Shown here: positions 9,161-17,594 of the stretch, one piece after another
Layout: every line of letters starts with the position of its first letter
Numbering within the stretch: the stretch's first letter is position 1
Source: Aquimarina aquimarini
GTDB taxonomy: Bacteria > Bacteroidota > Bacteroidia > Flavobacteriales > Flavobacteriaceae
Direction: 5' to 3'
DNA: 64,000 bases
NCBI RefSeq assembly: GCF_900299535.1
Contig: NZ_OMKE01000007.1
Location: 7,501-71,500 of the forward strand
The notes under the pieces: model-generated
What the model saw: the letters and a program-made list of their open reading frames with translations, nothing else
What the model was told of the DNA's origin: nothing
Database searches by the model: none
Translations under genes and position numbers: made by a program

Positions 9161-9553
9161 ATGAATTTGAGAGGAAGAAACAAGGTAAGTCCAGAGTTTA
9201 GTATGTCTTCTATGACAGATATTGTATTTCTGTTACTAGTATTTTTTTTACTAACATCTCCTGCGATTACTCCAGAAGCTCTAGATTTAATATTGCCTAA
9301 AGCAAAAGGAAAAAGTTCTAATGTGCAGAATATATCTGTAAGTATTACTAATAAACTGCAATACTATATAGATGATGAGCGTATAAGTCAAAGCAGTTTA
9401 GAATCAACTTTGCTATCTAGATTAGAAGGAAAAAATGAACCGACAATTATTCTTAGAGCAGAAGAAGGAGTTCCTATAGAGAAGGCAGTTGGAGTAATGG
9501 ATATTGCGAATCGAAATAAATTTAAAGTAATATTGGCTGTTAGGCCAGAGTGA
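9161..9553 (+). CDS. exbD: ExbD/TolR family biopolymer transport protein
   Basis: This 130-residue protein has one membrane segment near residues 18-38. It begins with the characteristic Met-Thr-Asp-Ile-Val-Phe-Leu-Leu-Leu-Val-Phe-Phe segment, whose Asp (about residue 20) is the proton-carrying residue. A short periplasmic domain follows. It works with the ExbB protein encoded one base upstream. Its stop codon overlaps the region of the next gene's start. Confidence 0.92.
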   Translation: MNLRGRNKVSPEFSMSSMTDIVFLLLVFFLLTSPAITPEALDLILPKAKGKSSNVQNISVSITNKLQYYIDDERISQSSLESTLLSRLEGKNEPTIILRAEEGVPIEKAVGVMDIANRNKFKVILAVRPE

Positions 9554-9555
9554 TA

Positions 9556-10449
9556 ATGATAAAACTAGATACAAAACATAAAAGAAAATCATTTATACTT
9601 ACAGTACTAGTGCATTTAGGGATTGTTTTCTTACTGTTTTATCTGATTTTGAATTATATAGATGTAGAAGAAGAAAGTGGTATTGCTGTAAATTTTGGAA
9701 CTACAATGACTGGGTCAGGAAAAGTTCAGCCTGATAAACCTATTAAGTCAACCCCAAAGCAGACAAGCCCAGAGGTGTCTTCTTCTACTCCAGAACCACA
9801 AGAAGAGTCTCCTGAGATTAAAGATAAGGTGATAACTCAAGATATAGAAGATGCACCTGTAATTGAGAAAAAACCAAAAAAACAACCTAAAAAGAAGGTT
9901 GAGAAAACAAAAGAAACATCTAAGGATAATCGCAAGGAAACTTCAAAAAATAAAGTAGAGAATAAGCTTACAGAAAAAAAAGAGGAGAAAAAACCTGATC
10001 CGAAGCCAGATAAATCTACATTGGATATTTTAAATAGTTTTTCCAACGGACCGAAAAATGATGGAAAAGCTAAAGGAGGAGAAGGAGATGATAATTCTCC
10101 TGGTGACAAAGGAAGTCGTGATGGAGACCCTAATGCCAAAGCATATTATGGAACAGGGAAAGGACTGGATGGTGATGGTAATTATAGATTAGGAGGAAGA
10201 AAAGCACTTAATAAAAAAAAGCTTTTGCCTGATTGTAACGAATCAGGAATTGTTGTGGTGCGGATAGAGGTAAACCAAAGTGGTAAGGTGGTAAAAGCAA
10301 CTCCTGGTGTCAAAGGGACAACCAATAGTGCTTCTTGTCTAATGAATCCTGCAAAAAAAGCGGCTATGGCTACCAAATTTAACAGTGATTCTAAAGCTCC
10401 TGTGAAGCAAGTAGGAACCATTATTTATCAGTTTCAAATTTCAGAATAA
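9556..10449 (+). CDS. TonB-like energy transducer
   Basis: The protein is about 297 residues: a short charged N-terminus, one membrane segment (about residues 12-34), a Pro/Lys/Glu-rich stretch of roughly 100 residues that could span the periplasm, a Gly/Asp-rich linker, and a compact C-terminal domain. Position after ExbB and ExbD and this layout identify it as the TonB-type partner, which transmits energy to outer-membrane receptors. A GTG at 9550 overlaps the exbD stop, but the ATG at 9556 gives a more normal N-terminus and is preferred. The C-terminal domain contains two Cys (in Asp-Cys-Asn and Ser-Cys-Leu) that could form a disulfide. Confidence 0.8.
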   Translation: MIKLDTKHKRKSFILTVLVHLGIVFLLFYLILNYIDVEEESGIAVNFGTTMTGSGKVQPDKPIKSTPKQTSPEVSSSTPEPQEESPEIKDKVITQDIEDAPVIEKKPKKQPKKKVEKTKETSKDNRKETSKNKVENKLTEKKEEKKPDPKPDKSTLDILNSFSNGPKNDGKAKGGEGDDNSPGDKGSRDGDPNAKAYYGTGKGLDGDGNYRLGGRKALNKKKLLPDCNESGIVVVRIEVNQSGKVVKATPGVKGTTNSASCLMNPAKKAAMATKFNSDSKAPVKQVGTIIYQFQISE

Positions 10450-10458
10450 TTATAGTGT

Positions 10459-11676
10459 ATGAATTATAGGGAGACCCTGAATTGGATGTTTGCCCAATTA
10501 CCGATGTATCAACGTCAGGGAGCTAGTGCGTATAAAATAGATCTTCAAAATACTATTCAGCTAGCCGCATATCTCAAAAACCCAGAGAACGCGTTTAAAA
10601 GTATTCATGTAGGAGGGACAAATGGTAAGGGTTCTGTGAGCCATATGCTGGCTTCTGTAATGCAGGAAGCAGGATATAAAGTTGGGCTGTATACTTCTCC
10701 GCATCTCAAGGATTTTAGAGAACGTATTCGGGTGAATGGAGAGAAGGTGCCCAAAGCATATGTAGTAGATTTTATAGCAAGTCATCAGCGTTATTTTGAA
10801 ACCAATCAGTTGTCATTTTTTGAAATGACAGTAGGAATGGCATTTCAATATTTTGCTACATCAGAAGTAGATATAGCAATCATAGAGGTTGGACTAGGTG
10901 GCAGATTGGATTCTACTAATATTATTACTCCAGAAATATCTGTGATTACCAATATTGGATTGGATCATACTCGCTTTTTGGGAGATACTATATCAAAAAT
11001 AGCCAAAGAAAAAGCTGGGATTATCAAAAAAAATATACCTGTTGTTGTGGGTAAGACCATAAAAGATGCAGAAGAAGTTTTTATAGAGACATCAAGAAAG
11101 CTTCATAGTAGGTTGTACATTGCAGAGGATTTTGAAGGAGAAACATATACTTCTGATCTAAAAGGGGATTATCAGAAGGAAAATATAAAGACAGTTTTGC
11201 AGACAGTAGACGTGATGAAATCTGTAGGCTGGGAAATATCTGATAAGTCTATAAAAGAAGGTTTACTACAAGTGAGAAAAAATACTCATTTATTAGGTAG
11301 ATGGCATATATTACAAGAAGAACCAAAAGTAATTTGTGATACTGCTCATAATGAAGATGGGTTATTGTTTGTTATGAAGCAACTGTCTGATGAGAAATAC
11401 GATCGTCTTCATATTGTTTTAGGAGTTGTTGATGATAAGGATTTGGATACGATTTTGCCTTTATTTCCAATGCATGCGCAATACTATTTTGTAAAACCAG
11501 ATATTTTGAGGGGGCTAGATGCAGAAAAACTGAAGAAAAAAGCAGTAGAGTTTAATTTAGTAGGAAAAAAATATGACTCGGTTACAGATGCGTATGAATC
11601 TGCATTACAGCAAGCTACAAGTAATGATGTGGTGTATGTTGGAGGGAGTACATTTGTAGTGGCAGAAATACTCTGA
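10459..11676 (+). CDS. folC: Bifunctional folylpolyglutamate/dihydrofolate synthase
   Basis: This 405-residue Mur-ligase-family enzyme has the ATP-binding Gly-Thr-Asn-Gly-Lys-Gly-Ser motif at residues 53-59. It also has the Tyr-Thr-Ser-Pro-His-Leu segment typical of FolC at about residue 79. It adds glutamate to folates and, in many bacteria, also to dihydropteroate. It starts 9 bases after the TonB-like gene and is probably co-transcribed. A promoter for the tRNA genes begins just after its stop codon. Confidence 0.93.
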   Translation: MNYRETLNWMFAQLPMYQRQGASAYKIDLQNTIQLAAYLKNPENAFKSIHVGGTNGKGSVSHMLASVMQEAGYKVGLYTSPHLKDFRERIRVNGEKVPKAYVVDFIASHQRYFETNQLSFFEMTVGMAFQYFATSEVDIAIIEVGLGGRLDSTNIITPEISVITNIGLDHTRFLGDTISKIAKEKAGIIKKNIPVVVGKTIKDAEEVFIETSRKLHSRLYIAEDFEGETYTSDLKGDYQKENIKTVLQTVDVMKSVGWEISDKSIKEGLLQVRKNTHLLGRWHILQEEPKVICDTAHNEDGLLFVMKQLSDEKYDRLHIVLGVVDDKDLDTILPLFPMHAQYYFVKPDILRGLDAEKLKKKAVEFNLVGKKYDSVTDAYESALQQATSNDVVYVGGSTFVVAEIL

Positions 11677-11692
11677 TTTTTGCAAAAAAACT

Positions 11693-11723
11693 TTTGGTAG
11701 ACAATAAAACTATGTTATATTTG
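11693..11723 (+). promoter_or_regulatory. Consensus promoter for the tRNA-Val pair
   Basis: TTTG at 11693-11696 and TATATTTG at 11716-11723 are separated by exactly 19 bases, an exact match to the Bacteroidota housekeeping promoter. The first tRNA begins 33 bases later. Confidence 0.8.
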
Positions 11724-11755
11724 CATCCGCAATCACAATACGGATTGCGCTTTTA

Positions 11756-11830
11756 GGGCGCTTAGCTCAGTTGGTTCAGAGCACTTGGTTTACACCCAAG
11801 GGGTCAGGGGTTCGAATCCCTTAGCGCCCA
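11756..11830 (+). tRNA. tRNA-Val (anticodon TAC)
   Basis: A full cloverleaf can be drawn. The acceptor arms are GGGCGCT and AGCGCCC. The anticodon stem is CTTGG/CCAAG with loop TTTACAC, giving anticodon TAC. The T-arm has the invariant GGTTCGAATCC. The terminal CCA is not encoded. The gene is identical to the copy at 11907. Confidence 0.96.
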
Positions 11831-11906
11831 CTACAATTTACAGATAATGTGAATTGTGTTTTAAATGATGAGTTGATAAAGTCATTTTAATAATAATATT
11901 GTTTTA

Positions 11907-11981
11907 GGGCGCTTAGCTCAGTTGGTTCAGAGCACTTGGTTTACACCCAAGGGGTCAGGGGTTCGAATCCCTTAGCGCCCA
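11907..11981 (+). tRNA. tRNA-Val (anticodon TAC), second identical copy
   Basis: All 75 bases are identical to the tRNA at 11756, including the anticodon loop, and CCA is again not encoded. The two copies are 76 bases apart and probably come from one transcript. A strong terminator follows within 10 bases. The pair indicates a recent or gene-converted duplication. Confidence 0.96.
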
Positions 11982-11988
11982 CAGAAAT

Positions 11989-12020
11989 AAAAAATCCACA
12001 CAATTTTGTGTGGATTTTTT
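11989..12020 (+). terminator. Intrinsic terminator after the tRNA pair
   Basis: A perfect 13-bp stem (arms 11989-12001 and 12008-12020) with a 6-base loop ends in a run of T. The gap from 12021 to 12200 shows no gene. Confidence 0.9.
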
Positions 12021-12200
12021 GCTTTTATACTATTCTTAATTTGTAATTTTCAGAGATCAAGTGTTAGACCTATGCTTATGTAGGTGTTCTAGTTTGTTTG
12101 TTATCATGATCAATATATTTTTGAATGAATTATGTGTATTTAAAAGAAAAGTGATTTTGATGTAGAAACTTACTTTTTCCTTTTTAATTCAAATAGAAGA

Positions 12201-12851
12201 ATGACTCAAATACTTTATTCGTATATACATAAAGAAAATCATGAGTACTTGCTACAAAATATAGCGCTTGATTTTCCAGTTAAATTTTATAAAAAAATTT
12301 TAAGATATAGAAGATGGCAGGATGCACAGTTGTCATTATTGGGTAGAGTGCTCTTGGATAAAGGTTGTAGAAATATAAATAGAAAAATCAACCAAGAAAA
12401 AATACAGTATACAGCGTATGGAAAACCATATGTAGAAGAAGGAGGGGTGAAGTTTAATATTTCTCATTCTGGAAATATGGTTGTTTGTGTTGTGACAGAA
12501 GGCTGTGAGGTAGGAGTGGATATAGAAGTGGTTCGAGACATAGATATTCATGATTTTAAATCACAGATGACAACATTAGAATGGCAAAAGATAATTTCTT
12601 CTCAGGATAGTAGGAATTCGTTTTTTGAGTATTGGACACAAAAAGAAGCGGTTATAAAAGCACATGGAATGGGACTATCGATTCCTTTAAAATCTTTTGA
12701 GATAGACAATAATCAAACAAATATAGAAGGGATAGATTTTTTTACAAAAGAGATTAATATCGATGATGGTTATAGGTGTTATTTAGCTTTTGATGATCAG
12801 GAGGCAATGTTAGGTATGCGGTATAATATGATTAATGTTGATAAGTATTAA
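12201..12851 (+). CDS. 4'-phosphopantetheinyl transferase (Sfp type)
   Basis: This 216-residue protein has the two Sfp-family signatures. Val-Gly-Val-Asp-Ile-Glu (metal-binding Asp 107 and Glu 109) is followed by Trp-x-x-Lys-Glu-Ala at residues 145-150, and an upstream Phe-Asn-Ile-Ser-His-Ser segment completes the pattern. The enzyme moves phosphopantetheine from CoA to a serine of a carrier protein. Sfp-type enzymes often serve secondary-metabolite or fatty-acid carrier proteins, but no carrier gene is visible in the window. It stands alone on the plus strand. Confidence 0.9.
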   Translation: MTQILYSYIHKENHEYLLQNIALDFPVKFYKKILRYRRWQDAQLSLLGRVLLDKGCRNINRKINQEKIQYTAYGKPYVEEGGVKFNISHSGNMVVCVVTEGCEVGVDIEVVRDIDIHDFKSQMTTLEWQKIISSQDSRNSFFEYWTQKEAVIKAHGMGLSIPLKSFEIDNNQTNIEGIDFFTKEINIDDGYRCYLAFDDQEAMLGMRYNMINVDKY

Positions 12852-13002
12852 ATTTTCAGACTCTTTGTAGAGAGAATAAAAGGAAACAAGCTTCTTGCTG
12901 GTTTGTTATTTGTTTTGGTGTTATTTTTAAAGAATATAACGACTATTTAGAATAGAAAAGATAATCGTCATTGTGTCTATCTAATTATTTGAATAGAGTT
13001 GT

Positions 13003-14073
13003 ATGGTAAGTTCGTTGCTTTTTATACCTGATATCTCAGGGTTTACGCATTTTGTTCAGAACACAGAGATTGCTCATAGCCAGCATGTTATTTCTGAATT
13101 GTTAGAGGTGCTTATTGAGGCTAATACTCAAGATTTGAAATTAGCTGAAGTAGAGGGGGATGCATTATTTTTTTATAAAGAAAAAGAGGTTCCTTCTCAA
13201 GAAAAGTTATTAGCTCAGGTTGAAACCATGTTTACCGCATTTTATAGTCACCTCAAGCTTTTAGAGAAAAATCGTATTTGTCCTTGTAATGCATGTGCAA
13301 CAGCGCCAAATTTAGAATTAAAGATTGTGGTTCATTGTGGGGAATTGCAATTTATTACAGTGCAGAATAAGCATAAGCCTTTTGGAGAATCGGTTATAGA
13401 GGCTCATAGATTGCTTAAAAATTCAATAGCGAGTGATAATTATGTTTTGATAAGTGATAAGGTGTCTGCAATTGTTGGTCTTCGAGAAAACTATAGGAGT
13501 AAGTTGTATGATTTTGTAAAAGGAAAAGATCTGTATGATGGTAAGGAGATTGGTTATTTGTTTTCTACTATAGATAATGCAAAGCTAAAACTTAATTCAT
13601 TTGCAGTTCCAGAGGAGGTAGTGTTAGATCATTCCCCATCAGTAGTTTTAACTAAAGAGTTTGATGTGAAAGCAACGCAGTTGTTGGAGTATATAACAAA
13701 TTATGGTTATCGTCATTATTGGGTGAAAGGTGTTGATAAAATTGAGTACAACCCTGACGAGGTTACTCGGTCTGGTACAGAGCATGTATGTGTTATTGAT
13801 GGTAAGCGGTTAAAATTTACTACAATTACTAAAAAGGGGAATCCTGATGAAATTATATATGGAGAGCGAACAACAGATGTTCCTTTAGAAGGTCTATGTC
13901 AGTTTTTTATTATAAAACCAATATCTGATAAAAAATGTTTATTGACAATAGAAGTGTATCCAGAGACAAGGTCTTTGTTAAGTAAGGTAATATTATTTCT
14001 ATTTATCAAAAGAGCTATTAAAAAGTCTGTCAGGACTTCTATAGATAATTTAATTGAGTATGTTAGAGGATAA
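13003..14073 (+). CDS. DUF2652 protein: class III nucleotidyl-cyclase-like domain plus SRPBCC-like domain
   Basis: The 356-residue protein falls into two parts. The first, about residues 1-190, carries Pro-Asp-Ile-Ser-Gly-Phe-Thr (Asp 10) and Glu-Gly-Asp-Ala-Leu-Phe-Phe (Asp 53). These match the two metal-binding aspartate motifs of class III adenylate/guanylate cyclases. Later segments (HCGELQF and FGESVIEAHRLL) match the rest of that fold. A Cys-Pro-Cys-Asn-Ala-Cys cluster lies near residues 93-98. The second part, from about residue 205, resembles a START/SRPBCC ligand-binding domain. Whether it makes a cyclic nucleotide is unknown. The gene converges on murF. Confidence 0.75.
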   Translation: MVSSLLFIPDISGFTHFVQNTEIAHSQHVISELLEVLIEANTQDLKLAEVEGDALFFYKEKEVPSQEKLLAQVETMFTAFYSHLKLLEKNRICPCNACATAPNLELKIVVHCGELQFITVQNKHKPFGESVIEAHRLLKNSIASDNYVLISDKVSAIVGLRENYRSKLYDFVKGKDLYDGKEIGYLFSTIDNAKLKLNSFAVPEEVVLDHSPSVVLTKEFDVKATQLLEYITNYGYRHYWVKGVDKIEYNPDEVTRSGTEHVCVIDGKRLKFTTITKKGNPDEIIYGERTTDVPLEGLCQFFIIKPISDKKCLLTIEVYPETRSLLSKVILFLFIKRAIKKSVRTSIDNLIEYVRG

Positions 14074-14085
14074 TGCAGATGTTGA

Positions 14086-15366
14086 TTAAAGAAGGTCTAA
14101 GATTCTTTCAAGCTTCATTCCTCGAGAGCCTTTGATGAGAATAGTGTTTTTTTTACTATTTAGATTCCAGTTGTTTTTTAAATCCTCATATGAAGTATAT
14201 TTCTCAATGCGACTATCGGTATTTGTGGTTTCAAAGAATATATTTCCGATTAGGTATATTTTATCAATCTCTGTGTTGCTTATTTGATCTACTATTTTTT
14301 GATGCTCTAATAAGGATTCTTTGCCTAATTCGAACATGTCTCCTAAAAAAACAATTTTGTTTTTATCAGGTTGTTTGGTGAAATTAGTAATAGCGGCCTC
14401 CATACTTGTTGGATTGGCATTATATGCATCAAGGATAATTGTGTGCTCTTTTTCTTTTATAATCTGTGAACGATTATTGGTTGGAATGTAAGATGCGATC
14501 GCTTTTTTGATAATAGGTGCGCTAATTTTAAAATAACTTCCGATAGTAATAGCTGCTGCAATATTCGTGAAATTATATTCGCCAATTAGATGGCTAGAAA
14601 TTGTTGTGTCATTGTAATAAACAGCTACATTTGGTGTGCTGTTTGTGATAGAGATGTTAACATCACTCTCGCTAGAAGAGGTGGCAAAGCTGTAAATATT
14701 CATTCCAGAAGAAGCGATGGTTAGTTTTTTGTCATCAAGGTTTAGAAAAACGAGTTTGTTGTGCTTTTTTAGGTAATCATAAAGCTCGGTTTTTCCTTTT
14801 AGAACTCCTTCTATACTTCCGAAACCTTCTAGGTGAGCTTTTCCTATGTTTGTGATGTATCCGTAATCAGGTTTTGTGATTTCACACAATGATTTAATCT
14901 CCTCCAGATGATTAGCTCCCATTTCTATAATCCCAATTTGTGTTTCTTTTGTCATGGATAACAAGGTGAGGGGAACGCCAATATGATTATTTAAATTCCC
15001 TATGGTAGCTGTTGTTTGAAAGCTTGAAGAGAGAACACTGTTGATAAGCTCTTTTGTGGTTGTTTTGCCATTACTACCAGTTAATGCTATAATGGGGATA
15101 TTGAGGTAGTCACGATGAAAAGAAGCTAGATCTTGTAATGTTTTGAGGGTATCATTTACAAGAATGTATTTTTCTGAGGTTTTGTAGGTTGCTTCATCTA
15201 TAATAACATATGATGCTCCAAGCTCTAGCGCTTTTTGTGCGTAGGTGTTACCGTTAAAATTTTCTCCTTTTAGAGCAAAAAACACACTGTTCTGTTTAAT
15301 TTTTCGAGTATCAGTGCACACGCCATTGCTGGATATAAACAATTGATGTATTTGGTGGATAGTCAT
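14086..15366 (-). CDS. murF: UDP-N-acetylmuramoyl-tripeptide--D-alanyl-D-alanine ligase
   Basis: This 426-residue Mur ligase has the ATP-binding Gly-Ser-Asn-Gly-Lys-Thr-Thr-Thr-Lys motif near residue 97 and the later Glu-Met-Gly-Ala-Asn-His segment typical of MurF. It joins D-Ala-D-Ala to the UDP-MurNAc tripeptide, the last cytoplasmic step in peptidoglycan precursor synthesis. It lies downstream of gldJ on the same strand, as in Flavobacterium johnsoniae, where gldJ and murF are neighbours. A terminator lies between the two genes here (15382-15413). Confidence 0.93.
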   Translation of the reverse strand: MTIHQIHQLFISSNGVCTDTRKIKQNSVFFALKGENFNGNTYAQKALELGASYVIIDEATYKTSEKYILVNDTLKTLQDLASFHRDYLNIPIIALTGSNGKTTTKELINSVLSSSFQTTATIGNLNNHIGVPLTLLSMTKETQIGIIEMGANHLEEIKSLCEITKPDYGYITNIGKAHLEGFGSIEGVLKGKTELYDYLKKHNKLVFLNLDDKKLTIASSGMNIYSFATSSSESDVNISITNSTPNVAVYYNDTTISSHLIGEYNFTNIAAAITIGSYFKISAPIIKKAIASYIPTNNRSQIIKEKEHTIILDAYNANPTSMEAAITNFTKQPDKNKIVFLGDMFELGKESLLEHQKIVDQISNTEIDKIYLIGNIFFETTNTDSRIEKYTSYEDLKNNWNLNSKKNTILIKGSRGMKLERILDLL

Positions 15367-15381
15367 TAATTAGATGATGTT

Positions 15382-15413
15382 AAAAAAGCCCTGACAAGAT
15401 TGTGCAGGGCTTT
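15382..15413 (-). terminator. Intrinsic terminator between gldJ and murF
   Basis: Arms 15385-15393 and 15405-15413 form a 9-bp stem. On the minus strand it is followed by six T, so it should end gldJ transcripts before murF, at least partly. Confidence 0.75.
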
Positions 15414-15443
15414 GGTATTTATAACGAACTTTGATTTATAATC

Positions 15444-17120
15444 TTATCTTTTTGGTTTCTGGTGTCTTGGTGTCTTTTTCTTTCTTGCTTTAGTACCTAC
15501 ACGAGACATTGCATTTCTGAAACCAATATAGTCGGTTGCCATATCTTGAGGCATAAACCTTCTTTGTGCAGGATCTAACCAGTATGCTCTGTCTTTCCAA
15601 GAGCCACCCTTGTATACACGTACCTTATCATCTACGATTGTAGTTCTCTTGCTAGACTCATCGTATCGTCGATCCATTTTGGTGCTATCTTCTGCATCTG
15701 GACCTACATGGTGAATAGGAGCGTTGTACATTCTTCTGTTAGGAGTATTTTCTTCCTGATATCCTTCGTAATATCTAGATGAGCTTTTGTCACCATCTCT
15801 ATAGTTTCTATTGTCACTATCAGTAAAGTTAGTTCTCATGTATGTCTCATTCTCATCGATAGGAACTTGTAAAATTCCACCAGGTAATACACGAGCAATT
15901 ATTTTTCCATTACTAAGTGTGTCATATACTATAGAGTCAGTCATTACTATTTTTACAGTTCCATCAGGATTAATAGCGTTTTTGGTATATACATTCCCTC
16001 TGTAGTAGTTGAAATCGTTATATTCATCATCTACAATTGGTCTGTATACATCAGCAACCCATTCTGCAACGTTTCCTGCCATATCATATAATCCATAATC
16101 ATTAGGGTTATATGATTTTACAGGAGCAGTAATATCAGCTCCATCATCACTCCATCCAGCGATTCCACCATAATCACCATCACCTTGTTTAAAGTTTGCT
16201 AATTGGTCTCCTCGTGTTCTTCTTTGTCCTGATCTGGTGTATTTTCCATTCCAAGGATATTTTTTTCTACCTCTATAAATATTATAACTTCTGATTTCTA
16301 CAAGGCCTAAAGCAGCATATTCCCACTCAGCTTCGGTTGGTAGTCTATATTTAGGTAAAAGTAATCCATCTTTTCGTTGGATGTATAATCCTGTAGAATC
16401 ATTAGTTTTTGCGTATCTTTCTGAAGCTCTACCACCTCTGATGGCTTCATCATTACCTCCATAAGTTTGCGAAGGTGCGTTTAAATATGTGTCTGTGTCA
16501 AAAGTGCTTTCTGCAGAAACGTCTTCAAAAGGAGCGTTTTGTTTTATTACATCTTCTTCCTCAAGAATTCTTTCGTTAACGCGGTTTGTTCTCCAGTTAC
16601 TAAATTCTACTGCCTGAATCCAATTTACACCAACAACTGGGTAATTAGCATATGCTGGGTGACGTAGGTAGTTATTGGTCATCATCTCGTTAAAACCAAG
16701 TCTGTTTCTCCAGACTAAAGTATCAGGAAGAGCTCCGTAGTATATATTTCTGTATTTAGGTTCTGTAGGAGGGTATACGCCTTTTAACCAATCTAAATAT
16801 TCTAGATACATTACATTGGTTACTTCTGTTTCATCCATGTAAAAGGATTGAACATGTTGTTGTGTAGGAGTATTGTTCCAGTCGTGCATTACATCATCTT
16901 GTACACGACCCATGGTAAAGGTACCTCCTTCAATAAAGACAAGTCCAGGTCCAGTTTCTTGCTCTTTGTAATTGGTTTGTACCTGAAATCCACCATCTTT
17001 GGAATTGTATTTCCAACCAGTGGCTCTAGAACTGCTCCCATAATCGGTTTTAGAGCAACCAAACAGTAGAACACTAACGGAAAGCGCCATTAGCGACTTA
17101 AAAATAAACGCGTTTTTCAT
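15444..17120 (-). CDS. gldJ: Gliding motility lipoprotein GldJ
   Basis: The 558-residue protein starts with a lipoprotein signal (Leu-Leu-Phe-Gly-Cys at about residue 22). It contains a formylglycine-generating-enzyme (sulfatase-modifying) fold, seen in segments such as Met-Asp-Glu-Thr-Glu-Val-Thr near residue 95, Tyr-Arg-Leu-Pro-Thr-Glu-Ala-Glu-Trp-Glu and Gly-Gly-Ser-Trp near the end. The length and the murF neighbour fit GldJ of F. johnsoniae, an outer-membrane-associated lipoprotein needed for gliding and for stability of other T9SS/gliding proteins. The C-terminal tail is very basic (KKKTPRHQKPKR). PorV is encoded divergently. Confidence 0.93.
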   Translation of the reverse strand: MKNAFIFKSLMALSVSVLLFGCSKTDYGSSSRATGWKYNSKDGGFQVQTNYKEQETGPGLVFIEGGTFTMGRVQDDVMHDWNNTPTQQHVQSFYMDETEVTNVMYLEYLDWLKGVYPPTEPKYRNIYYGALPDTLVWRNRLGFNEMMTNNYLRHPAYANYPVVGVNWIQAVEFSNWRTNRVNERILEEEDVIKQNAPFEDVSAESTFDTDTYLNAPSQTYGGNDEAIRGGRASERYAKTNDSTGLYIQRKDGLLLPKYRLPTEAEWEYAALGLVEIRSYNIYRGRKKYPWNGKYTRSGQRRTRGDQLANFKQGDGDYGGIAGWSDDGADITAPVKSYNPNDYGLYDMAGNVAEWVADVYRPIVDDEYNDFNYYRGNVYTKNAINPDGTVKIVMTDSIVYDTLSNGKIIARVLPGGILQVPIDENETYMRTNFTDSDNRNYRDGDKSSSRYYEGYQEENTPNRRMYNAPIHHVGPDAEDSTKMDRRYDESSKRTTIVDDKVRVYKGGSWKDRAYWLDPAQRRFMPQDMATDYIGFRNAMSRVGTKARKKKTPRHQKPKR

Positions 17121-17573
17121 AATCTTAAGTTCGTTAAGTAGAAATTAGGGCTTGCAATATAAATAATAAACGTTAAAATTCCCCTAATTTTTTCAAAATA
17201 TTATTAATTCACAGTTTTTTGCGAATTTATAATGACTTTGGTTTAACGCAATATTAAGGAGTTTATTATTTAGAAAGCAAGAAAAACTTCAATTTTATCA
17301 TTGTAAAAATGTTGCTTAATTTTAATTTTTGATCAAAAACAGAATTTGTGAATGTTATGTTAAAAATATGTATAGGAGTTATTAATATTTATATTAACAG
17401 GGTTTGAATAAAAAATTAGAAATTCAATTTGTTCATTCAGGCGTGTGTTAAGGGGATTTATTGATTAAAAATCATATTAGATATAAGATATTTTCAAAAT
17501 CAACGTTTATAAACAAGCAACTTAAAAAAATTAAGAACTCATTATTCTTACTAACTAAATAACTATATATTTG
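17121..17573 (+). promoter_or_regulatory. gldJ/porV divergent intergenic region with a -7 element for porV
   Basis: The 470-base gap between the divergent genes is very AT-rich and holds no gene remnant that I can see. TATATTTG at 17566-17573 matches the Bacteroidota -7 box and would place the transcript start near 17580. That rules out a TTG at 17571 as the porV start codon. There is no clear -33 box. Confidence 0.5.
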
Positions 17574-17594
17574 TCAAACTCAATTTTAAAGGAT

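Noticed and set aside
9837..10421. Two minus-strand frames opposite the TonB-like gene
   Set aside because: They are shadows of its Pro/Lys-rich coding sequence.
17571..17594. TTG at 17571 as the start of porV
   Set aside because: It overlaps the TATATTTG -7 box and precedes the signal peptide; the ATG at 17595 fits better.
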